The translations under genes and the position numbers were made by a program. A DNA stretch of 64,000 bases from Oricola indica (GTDB taxonomy: Bacteria; Pseudomonadota; Alphaproteobacteria; Rhizobiales; Rhizobiaceae), in NCBI RefSeq assembly GCF_019966595.1, contig NZ_JAINFJ010000001.1, positions 1,090,057-1,154,056 on the forward strand, written 5' to 3'. Below are positions 25,667-34,221 of the stretch, one piece after another. Numbering within the stretch: position 1 is the stretch's first letter; every line of letters starts with the position of its first letter. The notes below the pieces were generated by a model. That model saw only the letters and a program-made list of their open reading frames with translations. It searched no databases and was not told the DNA's origin.

Positions 25667-27097
25667 TCAGCGCTGCAATCGCAGCCCGACATAAGCACTT
25701 GTCGTCCGGCCACGTTGGGCCGGGTCGGAACTCAGCGTCTCTTCGTGCCCGACCCGTGTCCTCAGGCCAGCGAAGCGATTGAACCAGAATGTCAACGCGG
25801 CGTCCGCGTTCAGAGTGACCTCGTCGGCGCTGCCATCGGCGTCGCGATACTCCGCGCCGAAGCCGGCTTCCGCCGTCAGATTGGCCCGTACACGGTGGGT
25901 TACCCCGAGATTCGCCGCGTAGAGCAATGCTCCGCTTTCGGAGGTGCCGCCGCTGGTTTCCGTCGAAGTCGAAAGGTCGAGTGTTACATCCGTCTCCCGG
26001 CGAGGCGACCAGTTGAAGGTCGCGTCGACGGACACGCCGGCGATATCCGCGAGAGCGGAATCGGCGATGTCCTCGCGCAAATAGCCGGCCGAAATCTCGC
26101 CGTTCAGCTTCTCGCCAAGATCGATCCCCGTGCCGAGCCGCAACCCATAGCGAACGGAATTGCGATCGAGCCCGCCGCTATCCGGCGTCTCGCGCATCCG
26201 CCGCACACCATAAGTCGCCTCAATGAAGGGCGAGAAAACAGCGGACGCCTCGATGCCGGCGCGCAGCCGGCCGTCGATCATCGTATTGTCCAGATCCGAC
26301 TGCGGGATGACCGTCGCGTCGCTCAACTCCGCGTCGCCATACATGCTGTGTTCGACGGAGAGTTCGCCTTCGCCATAGAGCCTTCCGACTTCCTGGCGTA
26401 ACGCGAGCGAACCGGAAAATGTCTGCGTCGGCGGATCGTTGACCCCGGTCACGACCGGAATGAGCCCAGGATCGGTGGCCGCGATGAAAGCGGCCGATTG
26501 CGGGTCGTCCAGCGCGTAGCTGTAGCCCAACCTACCGGTCAGTGTCGTCGAGGCACCGATATCCAGCCGTCCGGTCGCGTTGATCGTGCCCTCGGGTTCG
26601 AGCGTATCGTCCCCGCTCAACCCGCGCTGCAGCCGTCCGAAGGCGGAAATGTCCAACGCATGCCGAGACCAGTCGGACTCGAGGTCGAGTTGAAGCGATC
26701 CCTCGCCGGATAAGGTGTTCGAGCCCGACTCGCGTTTGCCGTTGAGGCCAAGATCGAGGGTCGAGCGCAAGACGAAACTTCCGAGCGGGGTACCGAGCGC
26801 CGCGTAGGGATTCCCTTCTTCCCCGACGCTTCCGGTCTGCAAGGGACCCACGGCCGGCACTGGCAATGCCCGCGTCGGCGTAAAGACGGCATCGTCGTCA
26901 GGCAGAATGATTTCGGCTTTCGGGTCCGCAACGTCCTGCGCCGTGTCGTCTCCGGACACGCCGCGCAGGCCTCCAAGGTCTTGCGCAAAGACCGGCGCGC
27001 ACAGGCAAAGCCCCAACCCGCCTGTTGCGAGCAACAGAGCGAATCGCTCCGGAACGAACGTCCGGCCACAGTCTTTTTCGAACAGGACCGTCGGCAC
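25667..27097 (-). CDS. Outer-membrane beta-barrel protein
   Basis: 476 aa. GTG 27097 is chosen because GAGGTG lies 7 bases upstream; a TTG at 27103 is also in frame. After the signal peptide (ATGGLGLCLCAPVFAQ) and a ~75-residue acidic linker, many alternating amphipathic strands run to a C-terminal aromatic/basic end (VGLRLQR). It fits the BBP2/DUF2320-type barrels of alphaproteobacteria. It is most likely a porin-like or anchor barrel; cargo is unknown. The long divergent gap to kdsD contains a near-consensus CtrA-type site. Confidence 0.8.
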   Translation of the reverse strand: MPTVLFEKDCGRTFVPERFALLLATGGLGLCLCAPVFAQDLGGLRGVSGDDTAQDVADPKAEIILPDDDAVFTPTRALPVPAVGPLQTGSVGEEGNPYAALGTPLGSFVLRSTLDLGLNGKRESGSNTLSGEGSLQLDLESDWSRHALDISAFGRLQRGLSGDDTLEPEGTINATGRLDIGASTTLTGRLGYSYALDDPQSAAFIAATDPGLIPVVTGVNDPPTQTFSGSLALRQEVGRLYGEGELSVEHSMYGDAELSDATVIPQSDLDNTMIDGRLRAGIEASAVFSPFIEATYGVRRMRETPDSGGLDRNSVRYGLRLGTGIDLGEKLNGEISAGYLREDIADSALADIAGVSVDATFNWSPRRETDVTLDLSTSTETSGGTSESGALLYAANLGVTHRVRANLTAEAGFGAEYRDADGSADEVTLNADAALTFWFNRFAGLRTRVGHEETLSSDPAQRGRTTSAYVGLRLQR

Positions 27098-27141
27098 GGC
27101 CAATCACCTCGTTTTCCTTACCGAAACCTAAACGTCGGTGG

Positions 27142-27156
27142 TTAACGAAACCTTAG
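27142..27156. promoter_or_regulatory. Near-consensus CtrA-type site between barrel gene and kdsD
   Basis: TTAA-CGAAACC-TTAG matches 7 of 8 CtrA consensus bases with exact spacing. It lies 45 bases upstream of the barrel start and 96 bases upstream of kdsD. A single near match is weak evidence. Confidence 0.35.
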
Positions 27157-27251
27157 GAACGAGAAGCGTTTCCACCGGATTACGGGCCCGTTTGCCCAGG
27201 CCCGGCGCATCCCTCATGGACAAAATCCCGGCGGTGGAGTAGCGAACGGCA

Positions 27252-28247
27252 ATGAGCAGCAAAGCGCATTTGTTGGAACCCGTCGAAAAGCCGATCGCTT
27301 CCGCCCTGAAGACACTGGCCTTTCAGCAAAAGGGCCTGTCCGCACTGGCCGATGCCATTGGAAACGGGCTCGGCGAATCATTCTTGGCTGCCATCGAAAA
27401 AATCAACGGCATCAAGGGCCGCGTCATCGTGACCGGCGTCGGCAAGAGCGGTCATATCGGCTCGAAAATGGCAGCGACGCTTGCCTCGACGGGCACGCCC
27501 GCCTTTTTCGTGCATCCCGCCGAGGCCAATCATGGCGACCTTGGCATGATCGCACGCGACGACGCGATCATCGCCATGTCATGGTCGGGAGAAACACAGG
27601 AACTGAGTGGCATATTGCGCTATTCGCGCCGCTTCGAAATTCCCCTTATCGCGATGACGTCCGGCGAAAACTCGACGCTGGCGCGCGAGGCGGACATCGT
27701 TCTCATTCTGCCGAAATCGGACGAGGCCTGCCCGCACGGGCTTGCCCCGACCACCTCGACCCTGATGCAACTCGCGCTGGGCGACGCGATCTCGGTCGCG
27801 CTGCTCGAAAGCCGCGGCTTCAGCGCGACGGATTTCCACACCTTTCACCCGGGCGGCAAGCTCGGCGCGAACCTGACCCATGTCGGCGAGATCATGCATG
27901 TCGGTAGCAAAGTACCGCTCGTTCCGCTGGGAACGCCCATGGCGCAGGCTGTTCATGTACTCGCCGAGAAGCGCGTCGGCTGCGTCGGCATCACCGACGG
28001 GTCCGGCAACCTTGTCGGCATCTTCACCGACGGCGACCTGGCCCGCAATATCGAACGCGACCTGACCGGTCATACGGTTGATGACATCATGACGCCTTCG
28101 CCGAAGACCGTAACGGAACAGACCCTGGCGGCGACCGCCATGGAACTGCTCAATCGCCACAACATTTCGGCGCTGATCGTGGTCGAAGGGGCAAAGCCGG
28201 TCGGCGTCGTGCATTTCCACGACCTCCTGCGCATTGGTGTCGCCTGA
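27252..28247 (+). CDS. kdsD: Arabinose-5-phosphate isomerase (KpsF/GutQ family)
   Basis: 331 aa. The SIS domain (residues ~45-185) has VTGVGKSGHIGSKMAATLASTGTPAFFVHPAEA, the catalytic His region HGLAPTTSTLMQLALGD and the conserved DFHTFHPGGKLG. Two CBS domains follow (IMHVGSKVPLV...VGCVGITD and IMTPSPKTV...ISALIVVE). The enzyme isomerises ribulose-5-phosphate to arabinose-5-phosphate, the first step of KDO synthesis for lipopolysaccharide. The reading is confident for the family; KdsD versus a capsule paralogue cannot be separated here. Confidence 0.93.
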   Translation: MSSKAHLLEPVEKPIASALKTLAFQQKGLSALADAIGNGLGESFLAAIEKINGIKGRVIVTGVGKSGHIGSKMAATLASTGTPAFFVHPAEANHGDLGMIARDDAIIAMSWSGETQELSGILRYSRRFEIPLIAMTSGENSTLAREADIVLILPKSDEACPHGLAPTTSTLMQLALGDAISVALLESRGFSATDFHTFHPGGKLGANLTHVGEIMHVGSKVPLVPLGTPMAQAVHVLAEKRVGCVGITDGSGNLVGIFTDGDLARNIERDLTGHTVDDIMTPSPKTVTEQTLAATAMELLNRHNISALIVVEGAKPVGVVHFHDLLRIGVA

Positions 28248-28278
28248 CGGGCTACGTTTCTGCGCGTCCGCGGCATGC

Positions 28279-28293
28279 TTAACGGCGCGTTTA
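28279..28293. promoter_or_regulatory. Near-consensus CtrA-type site before an orphan response regulator
   Basis: TTAA-CGGCGCG-TTTA matches 7 of 8 CtrA positions with exact spacing, 83 bases before the response-regulator start at 28376. Binding is only suggested. Confidence 0.3.
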
Positions 28294-28375
28294 CCAAACC
28301 GCGCGGATTTGGCCGGATTTCCGGGTTTGGGACACGTCACTGGCAACCAAACTGTATCTCGGTCATTAGCCTGTC

Positions 28376-28732
28376 ATGACCAACACACGCGAAAAACTGC
28401 CGGTATTGCTTGTCGAGGACGATCCCCTGATCGCGCTCGACGCCGAAGATACGCTGACCATCGCGGGTTTCGCGTGCCTGCTCGCCTACAATACGGATAC
28501 CGCGATGGACTTGTTGAAAGCTCACGAGATCCGCGCTGCGATTCTCGATTACGATCTCGGCGACGAGACGAGCCTCTGCATCGCCGAACAGGTGTACGGG
28601 TCGCATATTCCCTACGCTTTCGTGACAGGCCGTAGCCGCGGGGAGATCATCGGCCACGCGCCCGGCCCCTTTGCGATTCTGTCAAAGCCGGTCGACTATG
28701 CCGATGTTGCTCGCCAGCTCTCGGTCGCCTAG
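28376..28732 (+). CDS. Single-domain response regulator
   Basis: 118 aa, only a receiver domain. Acidic pocket VEDDPLIALD, phospho-acceptor in AAILDYDLGDE, Thr switch AFVTGRS and Lys in ILSKPVD are all present, so phosphorylation is expected. There is no output domain and no adjacent kinase; such proteins relay phosphate or bind other proteins. It overlaps the convergent NfeD gene by four bases. It is close to the single-domain receivers common in rhizobia next to HWE kinases. Confidence 0.88.
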   Translation: MTNTREKLPVLLVEDDPLIALDAEDTLTIAGFACLLAYNTDTAMDLLKAHEIRAAILDYDLGDETSLCIAEQVYGSHIPYAFVTGRSRGEIIGHAPGPFAILSKPVDYADVARQLSVA

Positions 28733-29193
28733 ACGCTTTCGACGTCCAGGCGATCGGAATCGCCGCCACGAATGCGCACCCTCGTCCCTGCCGGCATGTC
28801 CTCGCCACTGACCCGCCAGAGCGTGTCGCCCAAGCGAACGCGGCCGACGCCGTTGACGATCGGCTGTTCCAGTGTGGCGATTTGGCCGACCAATTGCGCG
28901 ACCCGGTCGTTCAGCGTCGGCTCATCACTCTCGACCTCATTGCGCGATATCCACGACCGACCCGCATAGGCGAGCACGAGCGACAGGATCAGGAAGCCGA
29001 GCACCTGCACCTGCCAGACCCAGAGTTCCGCGCCCAATCCCCAGACCATTAGCGAGATCGCGCCGATTACCAGCGCCGCCGCGCCAAGCCATAGAAAGAA
29101 AATGCCAGGCGCAAGAATCTCGAGCCCGAGCAGGACAAAACCGAGAATGACCCAGCTCCAGCCGCCGAATTCCCGTATTGTTTCGAGGATCAT
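28729..29193 (-). CDS. NfeD-family membrane protein
   Basis: 154 aa. Two to three membrane helices fill residues ~10-80 (WSWVILGFVLLGLEILAPGIFFLWLGAAALVIG and VQVLGFLILSLVLAYAG). A soluble OB-fold domain follows (GRVRLGDTLWRVSGEDMPAGTRVRIRGGD). NfeD proteins partner with SPFH/stomatin proteins in membrane microdomains, and the SPFH gene is immediately upstream with 15 bases between them. Confidence 0.92.
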   Translation of the reverse strand: MILETIREFGGWSWVILGFVLLGLEILAPGIFFLWLGAAALVIGAISLMVWGLGAELWVWQVQVLGFLILSLVLAYAGRSWISRNEVESDEPTLNDRVAQLVGQIATLEQPIVNGVGRVRLGDTLWRVSGEDMPAGTRVRIRGGDSDRLDVESV

Positions 29194-29208
29194 CTTGGCG
29201 TCCGCCCG

Positions 29209-30189
29209 TCACTGCCGGCCGGGAACCGGCGGAACCGTCGGCGGCGCGGCACGCCCGCGTGCTTCCTCAAGCGCTCTGTCGCCGAAAACTTCCTTGGCGA
29301 TCGCCCCGATTCCGCCAAGCGAACCGATCAGCGAGGCCGCTTCCATCGGCAACATGACGATCTTCTGGTTCGGCGCCGAGCCGATTGTCTGCAGCGCCTC
29401 GGTGTATTTCTGGGCGACGAAGTAGTTGATCGCCTGGGTCGAACCGCCCGCAATCGCTTCTGACACCGACCGGGTCGCATTCGCTTCCGCTTCGGCAAGG
29501 CGTTCGCGGGCCTCCGCCTCGCGATAGGCAGCTTCGCGCTCGCCCTCGGCCTTCAGGATAGCGGACTGTTTCATGCCCTCCGCACGCAGGATCTGCGCCT
29601 GCCGTGCGCCTTCGGCCTCCAGAATCTCGGCGCGCTTGTCGCGCTCCGCCTTCATCTGCCGGCCCATCGACGCGATGAGGTCGGCCGGCGGATTGATATC
29701 CTTGATCTCTATACGGGTGATCTTGATACCCCACGGGCTCGCCGCTTCGTCGACGACATGCAGCAGCTTCGTGTTGATCGCATCGCGGTTCGAGAGCAAC
29801 TCGTCCAGATCCATCGAACCCATCACCGAACGGATATTGGTCATTGTCAGGTTGAGGATGGCGTTTTCCAACCCCGAAACCTGATAAGCCGCCTTCGGCG
29901 CGTTCAGCACCTGGTAGAAGCAGACACCGTCCGCCTCCACGGAAGCATTGTCGCGGGTGATCACGACCTGCGTCGGTACGTCCAGCACCTGCTCCATCAT
30001 GTTCATCTTCGAGCCGATGCGATCGAAGAATGGCACGATAATATTGAGCCCGGGCTCAAGTGTGCGCGTGTAGCGTCCGAAACGCTCCACCGTGTAGGCA
30101 AATCCCTGCGGTACGGTCTTGATCGCCGCGAAAAGGATGATGACGACAAGCGCGGCGAAAACCGCGATGGCAATATCGAGACCGAACAT
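29209..30189 (-). CDS. SPFH/band 7 (stomatin-like, QmcA type) protein
   Basis: 326 aa from ATG 30189, with GGAGGG just upstream. One N-terminal membrane helix ([21 protein letters not shown]) is followed by the SPFH domain ([40 protein letters not shown]) and a Glu/Ala/Arg-rich coiled coil (~200-265) that drives oligomerisation. It assembles large membrane rings linked to protein quality control. It forms an operon with NfeD. Confidence 0.93.
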   Translation of the reverse strand: MFGLDIAIAVFAALVVIILFAAIKTVPQGFAYTVERFGRYTRTLEPGLNIIVPFFDRIGSKMNMMEQVLDVPTQVVITRDNASVEADGVCFYQVLNAPKAAYQVSGLENAILNLTMTNIRSVMGSMDLDELLSNRDAINTKLLHVVDEAASPWGIKITRIEIKDINPPADLIASMGRQMKAERDKRAEILEAEGARQAQILRAEGMKQSAILKAEGEREAAYREAEARERLAEAEANATRSVSEAIAGGSTQAINYFVAQKYTEALQTIGSAPNQKIVMLPMEAASLIGSLGGIGAIAKEVFGDRALEEARGRAAPPTVPPVPGRQ

Positions 30190-30294
30190 AGAGCCCTCCA
30201 GACGCCGCAAATGGCATTAACCCCGAGCCCTTGTAATATGGGGATGTAAATCAGCCCTTACAAAGGCAACGGAATCCGATCCTGTCGGGCGCGC

Positions 30295-31359
30295 CTAGAT
30301 CCACCCCTGCAATTCGCGACGAACCAGTGCCTCGATCACGGCCATGCCGTCATCGGAATCGTTGAGGCAAGGGATATGGGTGAAGTTCTTGCCGCCATTC
30401 TCGTGGAAGATCTCGCCGCCCTCGCCCGCGATTTCCTCCAGCGTCTCCAGGCAGTCGGAAACGAAACCCGGATTGAATACGGCAAGCGATTTCACGCCTT
30501 CCTGGGCGAGTTTCTCGATGGTCTTGTCGGTGTAAGGCTGCAGCCACTCCTCCGGCCCGAAACGCGACTGGAAACAGGTCAGCAAGCGGCCTTTTTCCCA
30601 GCCAAGCCGCTTTTCGAGCAGGCGCGAGGTTTTCTGGCAGTGGCAGTGATACGGATCGCCGCGTTTGAAATAGCTTTGGGGAATGCCGTGATAGGAGGCG
30701 ATCACCTTCTCGGGCACGAAATCGAGCGTCTCAAAATGCGCTTCGATCGATCGGGCCAGCGCCTCGATATAGACCGGCTCGTCGTGATAGGCCGGCACGG
30801 TGCGAATGGCCGGCATGAAGCGCGTCGCCATCAACGATTCGAACGTCTTGTCGTTCACCGTCGCTGTCGTCGCGGCGGAATATTGCGGATAGAGCGGAAA
30901 GACGAGGATGCGGTCGCAACCCGCATCGCGCAGCGCGGTCATGCGGGAATCGATCGACGGATTGCCGTAGCGCATCGCCCAGTCCGTCACGATTTCCCGA
31001 TGGCCTGACAGAGCCGCGCCAAGCTTCTCCGCCTGCGAGCGCGTATAGGTGCGCAAGTAGCTCTCGTCGAGATCCTTGTTCCAGATCTGTTCATAGGCCT
31101 TGCCGACCTTGCCCGGCCTCGTATTGAGCACGATACCGAACAGGATCGGATACCACAGCGCCTTTGGCCACTCGATCACGCGTTTGTCTGTCAGGAATTC
31201 CTTCAGATACCGCCGCATGGAGGCGTAGTCCGTAGCGTCCGGTGTGCCAAGATTGACGAGCAGGACGCCGACCTTCTGGATTTTCACGGGCGGATGATCT
31301 GCCGGCAGCGGCCCGACGGCCCTCGCTTCGTCACGGTCGATTGTCGTTTTCATGTTCAT
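30295..31359 (-). CDS. hemH: Ferrochelatase
   Basis: 354 aa from ATG 31359, with AAGGAAAG upstream. Characteristic segments are VGVLLVNLGTPDATDYASMRRYLKEFL, LFPLYPQYSAATTATVND, the metal-site ASYHGIPQSYFKRGDPY with catalytic His, and NPGFVSDCLETLEEI with the second conserved acid. It inserts ferrous iron into protoporphyrin IX, the last step of protoheme synthesis, at the inner membrane. It is probably monocistronic; a terminator of the upstream gene lies 87 bases before it. Confidence 0.96.
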   Translation of the reverse strand: MNMKTTIDRDEARAVGPLPADHPPVKIQKVGVLLVNLGTPDATDYASMRRYLKEFLTDKRVIEWPKALWYPILFGIVLNTRPGKVGKAYEQIWNKDLDESYLRTYTRSQAEKLGAALSGHREIVTDWAMRYGNPSIDSRMTALRDAGCDRILVFPLYPQYSAATTATVNDKTFESLMATRFMPAIRTVPAYHDEPVYIEALARSIEAHFETLDFVPEKVIASYHGIPQSYFKRGDPYHCHCQKTSRLLEKRLGWEKGRLLTCFQSRFGPEEWLQPYTDKTIEKLAQEGVKSLAVFNPGFVSDCLETLEEIAGEGGEIFHENGGKNFTHIPCLNDSDDGMAVIEALVRRELQGWI

Positions 31360-31445
31360 GGCCGCTTTCCTTTGGCCGGAACTTAGCCGCGACCCGCGCA
31401 AATTCAATGCCGGGACATGCGTCAATCCGCGCTTCAAACGAAAAA

Positions 31446-31466
31446 GGCGCGGGAATTTCCCGCGCC
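31446..31466 (-). terminator. Rho-independent terminator of the nucleotidase-LysM gene
   Basis: GGCGCGGGAA and TTCCCGCGCC form a 10-bp stem. Five As on the plus strand become a U run on the minus transcript. It lies 26 bases after the stop at 31492. Confidence 0.88.
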
Positions 31467-31491
31467 TTCGAATTTGCGAAGAAAGCAGAGC

Positions 31492-33531
31492 TTATTTCGG
31501 GATGACCAGTTCGGCACCGATATCGAGATCGGAGGAGTCCATATCGGGATTGGCCTCGGCGATCTTGGTCCACATCGTCGCGTCGCCGTAATATTTCCGG
31601 GCGAGATCCCAGAAATTGTCGCCACGCACGATCGTGTGCTTGGTTTCTTCCATCATGGCCTCGCCCTCGGACATCTCCTCGGTCTCCGCCATCTCCTCTG
31701 TTTCAGCCATCTCTTCGGTTTCGGCCACCTCTTCGGACTCAACCATCGGCGGTTCGGTCGAAAGCGCGCCTGCGCCAAGTGAGGTTTCCGGCACTTCGAC
31801 ATTCACGTCGGCCGCCGGCTCCTCGGCCATGGCTTCCTCGGTCGCGGCTTCTTCCGCAGCCGGTTCCGCGGCCGCTTCTTCCATTGCCGGCTCTTCTTCC
31901 ATGGCTGCCTCATCCGCCATCGCCTCGGCGACGGTGATACGACCATCCGTGTAGGGCTCATACGGGCTGTTGGCGGCGACATAGTCCGCGACCACGGTTT
32001 CGAGACCCGGACCGTAGTCATAGGCATTCATGCCGCTATCCGCGAACACCGAGTAACCGTCGCCGCCGGAACGCATGAAATTGTTGGACACAACCCCGTA
32101 GGTCGCTTCCGCATCGATTGGTGCAAACGCGCCGCTCGCATCCGCAACCATCACATCGGAGATACGCGAACCCGGTTCCTTGGAGGTGTCGAACGTGAAC
32201 TTCAACCCGGCAACCTGCGGGAAACGTCCGCCACCATCCTCGACCTGACTGACGCCGTTCTCCAGCGCGACCAGGACGTCCGAACCCTTGAGCTGGAAAG
32301 TCGCCAGGGTGTTCTGGAACGGAAGAACGGTAAGAACTTCGCCCATCGTCACCTCGCCGGCGTCGATGGAGGCGCGCAGCCCTCCGCCGTTCTGGATCGC
32401 GATCTGGACGCCCTGATCCTTCACCCGATCGAGCATCGCATCGGCAACGAGGTTGCCCATGGAGCATTCCATGGCGCGGCAAACATCGCGGTTGCCCTCG
32501 ATTGCGTCCGCCGAATCGCCGATGACCTTCCCTTTCAGTTCCTCGATCGGCGCAGCCAGTTCGGCGATACGGTCCAGCGATTCCTGGTCGGGCGTCACGG
32601 ATGCATCCATCACGATGGGCTCGCCGGTCGCTTCCGTCACGACGCCTTCATCGGAGAACACGACCTTCAGGTCGCCGAGATACTTCGAGTAGGCATAGGC
32701 CTGCACGACCGGCACCTTGTAGCCGTCAGGATTGTCGACCCATGTCGGGTACGGTCCGGCGGCGCCTTCGGCCGTGTTCGACAGGAACGTGTTGGTGTGA
32801 CCGCCGACAACCACGTCCACGCCCGGGATCTTCGCGATCGCCGCCAGATCGCGCGGATAGCCCACATGGGTCAGCGCGATAACCTTGTTGACGCCCTCGC
32901 CGGTCAGTTCCTCGACCGCGGCGGTGATCTTCTCGACATCCTCAGCGATCAGAACATGCTCGCCGGGAGAGGAGAGTTCGCCGGTGTCGTTGGCAACCGC
33001 ACCGACAATACCGATTTTCTCGCCACCCTTCTCGATGATCACATAGGCCGGGATCTTGTCGGCAAGCGCGGATGCGCCGTCGGCAACGACGTTCGCCGAT
33101 ATCGCCGGAAAGTCGATTTTCTCGAGGAAGGGCGCGAGGCCCTCTTCGCCGTCATCGAACTCGTGGTTGCCGATCGTCATGACGTCGGTGCCCATCTTGT
33201 TCAGGAACTCGGCCTCAACCTCGCCCTTGTAGGTCGTGTAGAAAAGGGAGCCCTGGAAATTGTCACCTGCGTTGAGGAAGAGCAGGTTGCCGTCGCCGAC
33301 ACGTTCGCGCGCGGCGGCCGCGGCGGTCACCAGTCGCGCAACGCCGCCAAAGCATGCGCCTTCCGCCTCGTCGTCCGCCGAGCAGGTCGAGTCATACTTG
33401 TTGATGGACTCGATGCGGCTGTGCAGGTCGTTGATGTGGATGATGTTCAACTCGTAATCGGCGCTGGCCGTGGCCGTTCCGATCGCCAGTGCGGAAACGC
33501 TGAGCGTGGCAAGTTTCAGAATTCGGTTCAT
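31492..33531 (-). CDS. Exported 5'-nucleotidase/UshA-type phosphoesterase with C-terminal LysM
   Basis: 679 aa. A signal peptide (1-24) precedes the calcineurin-like metallophosphoesterase domain: HINDLHSR, NAGDNFQGS, GNHEFDDG, THVGYPRD and GGHTNTF supply the two-metal ligands. The 5'-nucleotidase C-terminal domain includes QNGGGLRASI and VSNNFMRSGGDGY. A ~95-residue acidic Ala/Glu linker (535-630) with an 18-bp tandem repeat follows, then a LysM domain (631-679, HTIVRGDNFWDLARKYYG). It probably dephosphorylates nucleotides in the periplasm while held on peptidoglycan. A cleaved UshA normally lacks LysM. Confidence 0.92.
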   Translation of the reverse strand: MNRILKLATLSVSALAIGTATASADYELNIIHINDLHSRIESINKYDSTCSADDEAEGACFGGVARLVTAAAAARERVGDGNLLFLNAGDNFQGSLFYTTYKGEVEAEFLNKMGTDVMTIGNHEFDDGEEGLAPFLEKIDFPAISANVVADGASALADKIPAYVIIEKGGEKIGIVGAVANDTGELSSPGEHVLIAEDVEKITAAVEELTGEGVNKVIALTHVGYPRDLAAIAKIPGVDVVVGGHTNTFLSNTAEGAAGPYPTWVDNPDGYKVPVVQAYAYSKYLGDLKVVFSDEGVVTEATGEPIVMDASVTPDQESLDRIAELAAPIEELKGKVIGDSADAIEGNRDVCRAMECSMGNLVADAMLDRVKDQGVQIAIQNGGGLRASIDAGEVTMGEVLTVLPFQNTLATFQLKGSDVLVALENGVSQVEDGGGRFPQVAGLKFTFDTSKEPGSRISDVMVADASGAFAPIDAEATYGVVSNNFMRSGGDGYSVFADSGMNAYDYGPGLETVVADYVAANSPYEPYTDGRITVAEAMADEAAMEEEPAMEEAAAEPAAEEAATEEAMAEEPAADVNVEVPETSLGAGALSTEPPMVESEEVAETEEMAETEEMAETEEMSEGEAMMEETKHTIVRGDNFWDLARKYYGDATMWTKIAEANPDMDSSDLDIGAELVIPK
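31672..31743. repeat. 18-bp tandem repeat, about four copies
   Basis: Four adjacent 18-base units of the form CATCTCTTCGGTTTCGGC encode repeats of ETEEMA on the minus strand, in the acidic linker of the nucleotidase-LysM protein. Copies differ at a few third positions, so they have drifted while keeping the peptide. Confidence 0.75.
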
Positions 33532-33736
33532 TTCATACTCCCTGGTCGGTAGGCGCGCGGTGGCTTGCAGCGCCGTGCGGCCGACTCATTGCATCGCGAT
33601 GTAACGATTGAACGAAGCCGGCCGTTGCCCGCAATGTTTTCACTGCGCGCACCGCTTGGCAAGGCGTTTTGAGGCGAATTCCGCGCCCGCGGGACAATTC
33701 GCCGAAGCCGTGAATGGAAGGCGGCCGGTTGGCCGG

Positions 33737-34126
33737 TCAGCCCCGCCGCACCAGCGAGAACTGGCGACCGGTGTTTTCCGTACAGTTCATTGAACTGCTG
33801 CCCGCGACCAGCAGGCAATTCGCCTGGATACGCTCGCCCCGCACGATCGCGAGATAATCGAGCGAAAGGGAATTGGAGCCGGTGTAGTTGTAGCTCCCCT
33901 GCGCCGACTTGTTGCCGGTGTCGGTCGCCACGGCCGTGAAGCTGCCGTTCCTGAAGGTCGCGGCGATATTGCCGCCGGGATCGCCCCAGTTTCCTTCGGC
34001 CGGACCCGAGCGCATGGCAAAACGCCCGCCACCGCCCGGTGCGTCCATGACGCAGCCTGCAAGTGTTGTCAGCGCGATGAGAGTGGCGCCGAAAGCACCG
34101 GCCTTGATCATGTGACGGGAGAGCAT
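33737..34126 (-). CDS. omp10: Omp10-family outer-membrane lipoprotein
   Basis: 129 aa from ATG 34126. The lipobox LTTLAGC predicts lipidation at Cys24. The mature part follows Brucella Omp10 closely in pattern: GNWGDPGGNIAATFRNGSF, TDTGNKSAQGSYNY, DYLAIVRGERIQANC and a FSLVRRG end. It should sit in the outer membrane facing the periplasm or surface. In Brucella Omp10 is an immunogenic lipoprotein affecting envelope integrity. It is transcribed alone. Confidence 0.82.
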   Translation of the reverse strand: MLSRHMIKAGAFGATLIALTTLAGCVMDAPGGGGRFAMRSGPAEGNWGDPGGNIAATFRNGSFTAVATDTGNKSAQGSYNYTGSNSLSLDYLAIVRGERIQANCLLVAGSSSMNCTENTGRQFSLVRRG

Positions 34127-34221
34127 TGTGCACCTCGCTTGGGAATCGGTTGTCTTAATATACGGCATTTTTACTATACGTGAAGTCGCGAAAACTATCA
34201 CGACGTCACGGTGTCTGCCGG

